Assembly (NCBI GenBank): GCA_001510575.1
Contig: LNGK01000003.1
Coordinates: 3,611,732-3,675,731 of the forward strand
Length of the DNA: 64,000 nt
Direction of reading: 5' to 3'
From: Knoxdaviesia capensis
Lineage: Eukaryota > Ascomycota > Sordariomycetes > Microascales > Gondwanamycetaceae
The notes beneath the pieces were generated by a model. It made no database searches. It was not told the origin of the DNA and saw nothing but the letters and a program-made list of their open reading frames with translations. This document shows positions 1 through 9,530 of this stretch, in pieces. Position numbers and translations under genes: made by a program. Positions within the stretch are counted from its first letter, which is position 1; every line of letters starts with the position of its first letter.

Positions 1-1
1 G

Positions 2-919
2 AATGGCAGTGCGCGCACCGAAGCTAGCAGTAGCAACACCATGACCGATCTGGTCATGTCTGAGCGGTTCCCCGACCTGGACATCGAAGTCCGGATGCCG
101 GAGGTGTTCCTATTCGAATACGGTGTGGTGGTGATCTGGGGCATGTCTCTGCAAGATGAGCAGCGACTTCTCAAGGACATCAGCAAGTTCGAAGTGGAAA
201 AGCTTGCGCCTGGCTACGTCGAAACCGAGTTCTTCAACTTCTACTATACCCGCCAATACCAGGCCCGCATCTACAACGACTTCATTGCGTTGCGGGACCG
301 GAATAACTACATGATCAAGCTTGCAATCTCCCATGCCCTTGCCCAGAGCGTCCAGGTGCGTTTTTGTGTCCTCGTTTTATCTGATACAACCTTACTGTAC
401 TAACAAACCGCCCCGGGGGCCTAGACATCGTTATTCGAAGAGCTGATAACATCAACCATCGAGGAATGCAAGGACATCCCCACGCAAATCGCCCTGACCG
501 GCAAGACCAACCTCAGCCGCAGCCAGGTGAACATGCAGATCGGCGAGCTGTTCATCCTGCGCATCAACATCCACCTGAACGGCTCGGTGCTCGACACGCC
601 CGAGCTGTTCTGGCTGGAGCCGCAGCTCGAGCCGGTGTACCAGGCCGTGCGCAGCTACCTGGAGATCGACCAGCGCGTCACGCTGCTGACCGACCGGCTG
701 GACGTCATCGCCGATCTGCTGGCCGTGCTCAAGGACCAGCTAAGCCATGGCCACGGCGAGATGCTGGAGTGGATTGGTGAGTTTCCCCGTGTGCCCGGTC
801 ATGCGGTGTTTTGTGGGCTTTTGCTAACTGGTTTGCCTGGCGTAGTCATCGTCCTTATCACCGTCGAGGTGTTAATCGCTACCATCAACATTATAGTCGA
901 TCTCTACGTGGCTGATTAA
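2..919 (+). CDS. RMD1/DUF155 family membrane protein, 3' part
   Basis: This is the C-terminal part of an RMD1-family (DUF155) protein; the frame is open to the left edge, so the 5' end lies outside the window. Exons are 2-355, 425-776 and 846-919. The introns (356-424 and 777-845) have GTGCGT and GTGAGT donors, and the phases join cleanly. Family hallmarks are the FLFEYGVVVIWG segment, a long helical middle (LFEELITSTIEE, then QIGELFILRINIHL) and a last exon that encodes one hydrophobic helix ending in VDLYVAD. Yeast Rmd1, Rmd8 and Rrg-type relatives are membrane proteins linked to meiotic division or mitochondrial translation. Which branch this one belongs to cannot be told from the part present. 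Confidence 0.88.
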
Positions 920-1584
920 AGCTACTGGCTCTGGTCGCTTGTGCTTGGAGAGAGCGGGTGCTTTGAAGAGAGGTGTATTCATGCCGTGTCCCACCAGCAA
1001 ACGGACAACATGATAGCCGGGCCTGGCGTTCAATTTTGGTTCCTTTGGCTTTTAATTTTCCTGGATTTCTTTTTTCTTTGCTTGGCATATGAATAGGCAT
1101 TTTTGGCGCGGTTTCTTTATTATTTTTACAGTCTTGCCACTCCAGATGGTCGATACAGCGCTGTCCAGAAGAACGGACAAGTTCACAAGAGCAATCAATA
1201 GTGATTTTGATACCAGGCCTCCTTGGCCCATGGAATAGAACGGGTGTGTCGGTTGAGCTATCCCAGTGGCTGTTATCCCGACAATAATCGTAATCATAGG
1301 TCCACGATATAAATTGGGTAGCAGAGGCGAATGTCACAGGTGTTCTTTTATCTTAAACCGTATCAACTCCAACCCCCCGAAAGCATCCCCCAGAACTCAG
1401 CAAGTTATCTCTCCATAATAGTACAGACGGATACGGAAACATGCATAGCAAACGTATACAAAGAAGATCCCAGAGCAAGAAAAAAAAATCGAAAAAAGAG
1501 GAGCCCGTAGAAACAGCCGCAAAGTGGGAAAACGAACGAGAGAAAAGGAAAAGACAGAGAGATAACAGGAGCTGTGCTTCAAAC
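920..1584. other. Convergent 3' intergenic region
   Basis: This gap separates the 3' ends of the RMD1-family gene and the HMG-box gene, which point toward each other. Open frames here are short and have no recognisable protein character. An A-rich stretch lies around 1480-1500. No RNA gene or repeat was seen. Confidence 0.6.
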
Positions 1585-2774
1585 TTAGTCATCGGCCTTG
1601 GGCTTGGCCTTGGCCTCGTGGTCGTCCTCCTTGGTCTCGGCCACCGGCGACGCATCGGCCATCTCCACGTCGTCATCCTTAGCCTCGACGTCGTCCTTCG
1701 CGGGCTCCTCAGACTTATCCTGAGTCTCGGTCGTAGCAGCGGCCGTCTTCCCATGCTCACCAGCCTCATCAGCCGCAGCCTTGGACTCAGAATCCTCCTC
1801 CTTAGACTCCTCTATCTCCTTGGCCTCTTCCTCCTTGGCCGCATCAGCAGGCTTGTCCTCGTCGTCAGCGCCGTCAAGCGACATCTTCGCGTCCCCGTCG
1901 CCGTCAGCAGTCTCCTCCTTGTTAGCCTCGTCAACAACCTCCATAGCATCGTCCGCAGCAATAGTCGCATCCGGGTCAGCGTCGTCGGCAGCAGCGGATG
2001 CGGCGGCCGCCGCGTTAGACTTCTTCCGCTTGTCGCCGCGCTTAGGGCCCGCCTTGGACGCCTTGTCGGCCCGCTCCTGGAACTCGTCCTTCTCCTGGTC
2101 GGGCAGGTCGGCCCAGTCGCGGGCCAGCTCGGCCTCCAGGTCGAAGTCGGCGGTCTCCTTCTCCTTGGCCTGCTGCTTCAGCTTGGGGCGCATTTCGTTG
2201 CTGTAGAGCTCGAAGGCGGTCACGGGCTTCTTAGAGCCCCGCGACACGCCGTTGGCGCGGCTGGATGGTCCGGGCGTTTCGGAAACGGGGGATTGGCCGT
2301 CGCCACCGGTCTTATCGAGGTCGACGATCGAGGGCTTGCGGTGCGCGCGCTTGATCCGAAGGGGGCGGTCCTTGGGCTATTACAAGAGACGGAGCATAAG
2401 TGTTAGTTTCTGCAATGAACATATCAAATATAGAGTATCCCATAGACAGTGGTACAACATACAGTCGGCGGCGGGCTGGGGCTGCCATCTGAATCCTCCA
2501 CATTGGTGCTGGTCCGCTTCGCAAGCTGCTCCAGCAGAAACGCACGCTCCAGGCGCATCTTCTCAACCTGCCGGCTCATACGGGCAAGTCGTAGACGAGC
2601 GCCGTCGTTCGCCTCGTCAACCTGGGTGGTGCGTCGACGAAGATAGCAGCACTTGCGCCGGTAGGCCTCTTCGACCGAGGGCGCCAGAGTCTGCGGGATG
2701 ATGTGGCTGGACGAAGTATCTTCCGTTCGCGAGTTGGCAGCCCCGGTAGGGGGACGCTTTGCCCGGGGAGCCAT
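1585..2774 (-). CDS. Nhp10-like HMG-box protein (INO80 complex type)
   Basis: Two exons on the minus strand (2774-2463 and 2376-1585) give 367 residues; the intron has a GTATGT donor and a TAATAG acceptor. The N-terminal ~100 residues hold a conserved helix (YRRKCCYLRRRTTQVDEAND, then ARMSRQVEKMRLERAFLLEQL) that looks like a coiled coil. A single HMG box follows at about residues 150-225, starting KKPVTAFELYSNEMRPKLKQ. The last ~130 residues are very acidic and rich in A, D, E and K. This order matches fungal homologues of Nhp10, a DNA-binding subunit of the INO80 chromatin remodeller. The assignment to INO80 is by family resemblance; another nuclear HMG-box role is possible. Confidence 0.85.
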
Positions 2775-4018
2775 TGTGCGGATGGATGTGAGAGATTGGT
2801 GGGAGGAAGATTCGGCTTTTTTAATTGAAAGGCCGAAGATGTTGGAAAAAGGAAACCGAAAAAGGCGAATTGTTCACGGTCGCGTTTAAACGGCGACGAG
2901 TGAAAAGAGCCAGGTCGATGAGAGAAGGAATCGGAGGATGAAGAAGAAGGAGGAATTGAAAAAACACGCAATTGAAGAGTTGGGTTGGTGATAAGAATAC
3001 GAATTGAAGAAAAATAAATTAAAAAGGAAGAAGGCAGGAAGAAAGTAGTGAAGAAAAAGGAGAAACTGAACGACCAGAACAAAAAGGAACGAACGGTTCA
3101 AGGCGAGACACCAAAAATTCCGAAGCTGACCTTTTTGATTACGTGATGATTTTCACACCCAAAAATCCGTCCCTGAATCTGCGCCTTCAAGATCTGGTGA
3201 GCGATAGCTTTAGCGAAGATGGAAATGAATGAGACAAGACGCGAAGAACTTGGTTCAGAAAGACAGCATTGTGTATACAATCATATTCTCGTGGAGCTCA
3301 ATATTATTAGTGAGAGTCTTTTTTTACAACAGCAGAAACGGAGCTCGAAATCACAGGCCCGTTCCCACGAAGTATCCAAGGCCAGAGTATAACTTGGGCA
3401 GCTTCGACAAACTCCTTCGAGAGAACGATGACGGGCGTGAGCAACAGAAAAGAGGCGAGAGCAGAACGGGCAATCAGAGAAAATTACAGCTAAAAAAACA
3501 CACAAAAAACGCAAAATCCGCAACATTATGAGCCAAATGCATGCACAAAACAGATAGGGAAAAAACGACTGGCGCCCCGATCCCCGCCAAACAAAGAAAA
3601 CAAAAACACCCCCTTTCCCATAGTTATAGAGGTGGTCCAATTAGAAATATGGCCAATTTGACATGGGACATAAAATGGAGAATTATAGCAGAAACACAAG
3701 AGAAGAAATACAGGTGAGTTGTGGCGGCTAGGGACAAAGGCAGAGCACCAGTGGATGTGGTATAACACCGGACCGTGAAGCAAGCATGGACGCAGAACCG
3801 GCGAAGGAAAGAAAAATGGTGAATGTCATGAACGCCCCAACTCCAAGAGGAACCAACACGAGATAGAGAAAGAGAGGTATATGGAGGCGAAGGGGGTGGG
3901 GAGTATGATATGAGGGGAAAGAGATGGTCTAAATGGGTGAGCGACGTGGGACTTTATATCGCGAAACGAAGTCGAGAAGGAGGAGCAGAGCACAGGAACC
4001 TCAGGGGTCTCTGGCCAT
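2775..4018. other. Intergenic region upstream of the HMG-box gene
   Basis: About 1.2 kb lies between the HMG-box gene start and the 3' end of the TMEM115-like gene, both on the minus strand. The first 350 bases are purine-rich on the plus strand, so they form a CT-rich leader for the HMG-box gene. The remainder holds only short frames with low-complexity translations. Confidence 0.6.
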
Positions 4019-5306
4019 CTAGTTCTTGTCTGAAGTGTCGTGGTCGGGATCGTAGTTCGTCTCGCCCAGCACACTCGACGTCATCGCCGCCTGGCCACCA
4101 GCCGTCGGCTGCGTCTGCACGGTCGGGCCGGTCGGCTCGCGGGGCGGAACAGCAGCAGCAGAAGCGGGGGCACGGGGGGCCGCGCCCGCAGCGTGCAGTC
4201 TCTGGTCGAGCGTCTTAAGCGCCAGAGCACGGCGCCGCTCCGCCTCAGCACGGGCACCACCGGGCACGCTGCGGCTGCTGTGGCTGGAGCTCGCGTGGCC
4301 GCTGCTGCCCTCCGACGCAGCGAACGGCGTGCACACGCGCATCGACACCAGGATGCCGAACACGACGTTGGAGATCGTCGCCACGAACGGCTTGGCGGGG
4401 GCCGGGAAGAACTCGGCGAAGGCGAACGACTCGGAGGCGTCGCCGCGCAGCGACGACGGCTGCGACGAGTCCAGGTCCGGGAACATGGTCTTGTAGAAGC
4501 GCAGGTAGGCCCAGCTGGCCACAAAGCCGTACACAGCGAGGAAGAACGACGCGCTGGACAGCAGCGGCGTCATTGCCAGGAAGGCCACCAGGCCGATGTA
4601 GATCAGCGGGAAGCGCGGCACGCGGAGCGACACTACGCCGCGGAAGAGCGTCACCGTGTGGGCGGGGAGGAGCTGGCTGAAGGCGACGAGGAAGCCGATC
4701 TGGAGCGGGATGGTTCCGGCGATAACGGTGAGACTAGGGAGAGCAACAGAAATGAATATACGTTAGTCAAGCTGGCTATCGAGTATGTGGAGCGTGGATC
4801 TCAAGACTCAGACAGAGACAGAGACACCGTGGCCACGGCGCATCGGACAGCGCGAAGCCCGGGATCTCGGGATGTGCAGGTGTGCCCAGCCACCGCGAGC
4901 AAACGCCCACCGGCAGATCAAGAACTTACGTCCACGACTCGTTTCTCGACAGCGTGAAGAAAAACACGAGCGTAATGAAGGTCAGCACGTTCGGCACCAG
5001 CGCCGACACCAGCACGAACTTGGCAAGCTCGGACGACGACCACGCGCGCTCGAGGTAGCGGCCGCCCTGGTACAGCGTGACGGCGGCGATCGACACGGTG
5101 AAGATGTTGCTCTCGACCAGCGTGCTGGTGACAAACGTCCACGGATATATCAACGACAGCTGCGGCACCAGCGTCAGGAACGGGATGACGATCGACGTCT
5201 CGGTCGACCACTGGCGGTAGCGGATGGCTGCGCTCAGAAACGACTGGATGGCCAGCACGATCAGCAGCACGCGCGTGACCGGCGGGATGTTTAATCGGGG
5301 AGGCAT
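4019..5306 (-). CDS. TMEM115-like (DUF1751) Golgi membrane protein
   Basis: Two exons (5306-4930 and 4733-4019) encode 363 residues; the intron has a GTAAGT donor, an ACTAAC branch site and a CTAG acceptor. The protein starts MPPRLNIPPVTRVLL and has several membrane segments, including VLLIVLAIQSFL, FVLVSALVPNVLTFITLVF and, in exon 2, IYIGLVAFLAMTPLL. Conserved features are YPWTFVTSTLVE and GGRYLERAW. The C-terminal ~100 residues are polar and low in complexity (A/S/P/R). The family is rhomboid-like in fold but not protease-active, and human TMEM115 works in the Golgi on retrograde traffic. Golgi location here is inferred from the family. Confidence 0.88.
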
Positions 5307-5977
5307 GGTTGGTGGTGATGCTGGGCTGGGTTCTTTTGGGCGGGAGGAGACGGGGGTGAATCTATCGGATGCGGAAAAAGGAGAGAAACGATGGTATTGA
5401 GAAAAGCCGACAGAGAACTATGAGTGAGAATATGCTATCGTCCGCGGGAGATGGTGTTCGTTATTGAGGGGAGGAAGAGGGAGAGACCGTCGATGGAGAG
5501 TTTCGTGAATAAGAAAAGAAGGCTGGTTCCTTTTTTTGGGAGATGGCCTGTCTCACTACTTATTTTCCTTCGCGACTTTTTCTAGAACTACGTAGTGCAA
5601 AATATGTCGGGAAGGCACTTAGGGGAGACGACCCGCCTGAACAATGAAGTACTCTTTGGTGCCTGTTTCTTCAGGCCGAAACATTCCTTCCCTTCGGGTC
5701 GTGTGGCCTTTTGCTTTTACGTCGTACGAGTGGGTTTGTTTTTTGCTTCGCTGTCGGCTGGGCCGCATGTAACCCTATGCAACCCTATATGGTCCAACGC
5801 CAAGACCCGGGTGGCTGGTGGCCGGTTCTCCGGCTTGTCACGGCTGTGCACATTCGAGAATTTGAGTAGTCTTGATTTGGTATTCGATGTTCAAAACTCC
5901 GTGAGGCTAATCGCTAACCGTATTGTTCGTTCATCTACCTGGTATAGTACATTCATCAAATTCATACACTCGTAAAA
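5307..5977. other. Intergenic region upstream of the TMEM115-like gene
   Basis: This 670-base gap lies between two minus-strand genes. It should hold the TMEM115-like promoter and the 3' end signals of the kinase-like gene. A 126-codon frame at 5595-5975 has no protein-like features and is not called. Confidence 0.55.
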
Positions 5978-8379
5978 TCATACCCTCATCTTCCGGGACG
6001 GGCTGGGCGACAACGACCTCGCCCGCGGCGGCTGTTTTTCCAGCCGCCACTCCGACAGAGCCGCGTCCTTATCATCATCCACGCCACAATCACCATCTTC
6101 ACCAGCACGCGGAACCTTGCGCAACTGCGACGCCCCAAAATCAATCCGCATCACGCAGTTCCGCTCGGGGTTCCACGTGAAGTTCGGCCCGCGCTCGTCA
6201 AAGTCGACGACGCCGCACCGCGCCAGCCGCGCCGCGATGTCCGACACCGTCTGCGCGTACTCGTTGTCCTCGTCCTCCTCGTCGTAGTCGATCGTGCGCC
6301 CCGCGTACGACAGCAGCAGGAAGTGCGTCATCACTGCCAGCGAGCCCATCGTGTACGACGACTCCGGCTCGATGATGCCCAGACACACCGGCACGAGGTG
6401 CCCCTGCTCGGCTTTCAGCCGCTGGTACACGTGGGCTTCGTGGAAGAGCAGCATGGCGTGCACGCGCTGTACGGCCTTGGCGACCAAGGTGTATCCGTAG
6501 TCCCAGAGCGTGAACTTGAACATGGCTGCGGTGCGGCCGTAGAAGCCCCTGTCTTCAAACGACAGGCAGCCGTCGTCCATGTTCGTGGCAAGTTGCTTTC
6601 GGAGCAAGGTTCGCAGTGCACGGGCGGCAATGGCGTGCTTAGGAGGGTTGGCCCAGGCCTCGGCCGCTGCCCAGTGGTGCTTGAAATTCGGGCATTCCTT
6701 GTCCATGTCCAGGCCAGTAGCTAGACCAAGCAAGCAGCTCTGTGTGCAGTATTGCGGGAGAGGGGGTCTCGCTTTCGGCCGTGTCTGGTCGCGCGAAGTT
6801 CCACCACTGCCCCGCCCATCGCTGTCGTTATCCTTCCGCCGGTGGGGATGCGGCGGGGGTCTCATGGCGGTACTTCTGGTCTGATGACCGGGTGGGAGCG
6901 TGGGCCATTGTAGGAGAATGGCCTTCGCGTCAGCCTCCCACTGGAACGACCTGGCTCTGCAGTTCATGGCCGTCAAGCAGAAACTGCAAAGGTATGCCAG
7001 GGCAGTTACCTCAATGTTCCGGTGCTCCGGGGCATCCTCGCCCGTAAGAACTATCCGAGATGCCCGAGACGACAACCGAGAAGCCACTGATGGCCTGAAG
7101 GGGAAAACGATCGGGAAGTAGAAAAGCTGGTCGGGCCGGTCCTCCATCACACGGAGGAAGATCAAAGCCTGCCCAGATGAAATATACCCGTACTCCAGTC
7201 TCGTAGTTATCATGTAATGGAACGCCTGGCAGAGAACCGAGGCCACCAAGATTTCGCCTCTAACATAACCCGGTTGGGAGGAGCTGGCACCCTGTTCCTT
7301 CCGACGCAACACGTCAAGGAAAAAGTCATCACCGGGATGCACAGCAAGGACTCGTTCTATAGTCGCAGCCTTCAACTTGTGCATGGCTTTGAACTCTCCC
7401 ACAAAACAGGTCCGGTGCTGATTGTCTTTATCGACCGCCATTCCCCATCTATCCGGTAAAGGAGTCTGTTTCTGCGACTCCGGTGACTGCTGGGCTTGGC
7501 CTGCCGAACCTTCTCCGCCGGAAGACCTCCGTCGCTTTCTGAAATTATCTGCAGGCGTCTCCACTTCTTCAGGTGTAACCCCTGGACTGGCGTTTGCAAA
7601 GTAAACTTTCTTGACAGTTTCCTGTTCAGTGCGGGTGAGGTAATTCCCGACTATATCAACTGCTGGGTATTCAACCGCCAGTTTGATAAAATCGACAAGG
7701 TCTGCCTCAAGCTTGAGCGCCTGTGGAAGGTGCTCACGGGCCCAGTTGACTGTTGCGACACTGGGAAAGATATGCTCGTCCTGGAATACGGTCTGCAGCT
7801 TCGTGAACTGGGCGGCGTGGATGGCGGAAAAGTCGGTCCAGCGGCGAAAGACGGGCGGGTAGAACATGTTGGTGACGTTGGTGCTTCCGCTAGACGATCG
7901 TTCATCGCTGCTCGAGTTGCCCGAGCCGGAACCCTCGGACTCTCGGAGCGCGCTGACCCGGCTGCTGCTGCTCAGAGTGACGTTGACAACGTTTGCGTAC
8001 AGCTCGTCCTCGGCAATACGCAGCAGGTCAGCAAAGGTGGACAGCCCGGTGGCCGAGGCCTGGACCAACGCTGCGTTGTACTGGTTGTGAAGGACACTCA
8101 GTTGAGCTAGGGCCGCGCGTTCACGCTCCTCGAATGCCTTTGCGGTTTGTCGAAGGGCTTCTTCACGCTCGGAAGATTCTTTGAGCAGTCTTCGAAGCAC
8201 TGTAGCAGCAATTGTGAATTAGCACATACATGGATCATCTTCAAAGTGGCGGGAGGGAGGGTTGACAAACTTTCAGTTTCCGTCTCGTTGGGAGGATTTG
8301 ACACAGCCCTAGTTTCCGTCTCCGTTGGAGAATTCGAGACACTCCCAGTCTCCGTCTCGTTGGCATTGCTCTCAGGCAT
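5978..8379 (-). CDS. Divergent fungal protein-kinase-like protein
   Basis: Two exons (8379-8271 and 8199-5978) give about 776 residues; a GTTTGT donor and CTACAG acceptor restore the frame across a 71-nt intron. The first 37 residues are three 12-residue repeats. A helical region follows (SEREEALRQTAKAFEERERA). The kinase-like part shows FVGEFKAMHK near residue 307 (possible strand-3 lysine), LEYGYISSGQALIFLRV, the clan signature YCTQSCLLGL near residue 520, DFDERGPN near residue 702 where a catalytic loop would be, and MRIDFGAS near residue 720 in place of DFG. These fit the large, fast-evolving kinase-like family of Pezizomycotina. The catalytic loop keeps an Asp and Asn but lacks HRD, so activity is uncertain. 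No substrate can be proposed. Confidence 0.72.
8264..8371 (-). repeat. 36-nt tandem repeat, three copies, in exon 1 of the kinase-like gene
   Basis: Three units at 8264-8299, 8300-8335 and 8336-8371 share the core TTTCCGTCTC or TCTCCGTCTC and a period of exactly 36 nt. In the minus-strand frame each unit encodes 12 residues of the type TETETxxVSNPP. The first copy overlaps the proposed donor site. Confidence 0.85.
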
Positions 8380-8969
8380 GTTGGACGTTATTTCGAGTGA
8401 CAGTGAGTATGAAGGTTAAGGGGCGAAAAGGTAAGTGAAAGGGTGTATGCAGTGATGAGATAGAAACTGTCATTTGGAGAAATAGTTCATCTGGCATGAG
8501 AAAGCCTGTCACTCTGACGGCAAGAGTGAGATATAAGTAGGCCTCAGAGGCCCCAGAGTCGGGGTAAAATGAAGCAGCTTCATAGGCCTTGGGTTGGGTT
8601 GATGTGATGGTGAGGCTGGTTGTTTGCGCCCATTTAGAGTTGCAATAGGCAGATCAAGGCTTCAGCCTGGTCGATAATGAGGCCAAGTGGTAGCAAAACT
8701 TCGGCTAGACTCACATGGAGGCAAGTCGCGTCGCATTAGGCGTGCGCACGTGATGGAGGAAGGATATTTCGACTCTTAACCCTAACCGAAGTCAACTCGC
8801 GACTTCCATGGACGATGGCCCTCAAGGAAGCCGAGCCGCCGTGACTGAATCCTCCTATCATTGATCTATTCACAAGGAGCGCCAAAACACGGGTGTTTAC
8901 TCCAGCCATCACACCATACCGACCCTTTTCTTGAATGAAGGGAAATCCCCACAAACCACTTCCCGGGAG
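8380..8969. other. Intergenic region upstream of the kinase-like gene
   Basis: This gap contains the presumed promoter of the minus-strand kinase-like gene and ends at the Arf-like pseudogene. A telomere-like motif lies at 8777-8787. No other feature was seen. Confidence 0.55.
8777..8787 (+). repeat. Telomere-like motif (telobox), left of the Arf pseudogene
   Basis: TAACCCTAACC is a one-and-a-half-unit match to the fungal telomere repeat in C-strand orientation. It lies 180 bases before the Arf-like pseudogene; similar motifs in the opposite orientation lie just beyond that pseudogene. Confidence 0.7.
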
Positions 8970-9435
8970 ATGGACTTTACACTTTCGAAGCTGTTTGCCG
9001 ATGAGGAGTGGAGAAACGAGAACCTGAGGGTCTTGGTGGTTGGCCTCGACGGATCCGGAAAGATTTCCGTTCTGCACGGGCTGGACCTTGACGACATGGC
9101 CACCAGCATCCCGACGATTGGCTTCGTCGTCGAGACGGTCGAATACCAGACCCTTCAGTTCACCTCGTTTGATGCTGGCGGCCGGACAAGATCCGCGGAC
9201 TGTGGAGACCGTATCTGGGGAACACACAAGGTATCATTTTCGTCGTGGATAGCAACGACCGCGACCGGATTGACGAGACTCACGAGGCTCTCCACCGCAT
9301 TATGAACGAGGACGAGCTCTGTGATGCTGTTCTCCTCGTGAACCGGGCCTGGAGGGTCCAACTGCTTGTGCAACCTCTGGTGACGGTATATACCCAGGTC
9401 TCAGGTGGCTACCACGCTCGCGAGAAAGTTGGCCC
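8970..9435 (+). pseudogene. Arf-family small GTPase pseudogene
   Basis: The reading frames recover most of an ADP-ribosylation factor with no introns. The first frame (8970-9182) has LRVLVVGLDGSGK (P-loop), TIPTIGF-like SIPTIGFVVETVEY and DAGGR. A one-base loss in the glutamine codon of the switch II DxGGQ motif shifts the frame; the second frame continues DKIRGLW and GIIFVVDSNDRDRIDE up to about 9340. About 25-30 codons that should hold the NKQD guanine-binding motif are missing, joining DAVLLV to NRAW. A further shift leaves CATSGDGIY in the third frame near 9375. The P-loop Thr is replaced by Ile. Three lesions and the lost NKQD make it non-functional. Lack of introns suggests a retrocopy, which is inference. 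Confidence 0.85.
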
Positions 9436-9499
9436 AGAAAATTTCCGCGGCTTTACACCTACGGGTCGATTCTTTCTGTCGCCTTCGAAATTCGTTACA

Positions 9500-9530
9500 G
9501 GTTAGGGTTGGGTGTGACGTTAGGGTTGGG
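9500..9530 (+). repeat. Two telomere-like motifs right of the Arf pseudogene
   Basis: GGTTAGGGTTGGG at 9500-9512 and GTTAGGGTTGGG at 9519-9530 are G-strand telomere-like motifs, opposite in orientation to the one at 8777. Together they bracket the Arf-like pseudogene. Confidence 0.75.

Noticed and set aside
1441..2406. 321-codon frame antisense to the HMG-box gene
   Set aside because: Leu/Val/Arg-rich mirror of an acidic low-complexity tail; not a gene.
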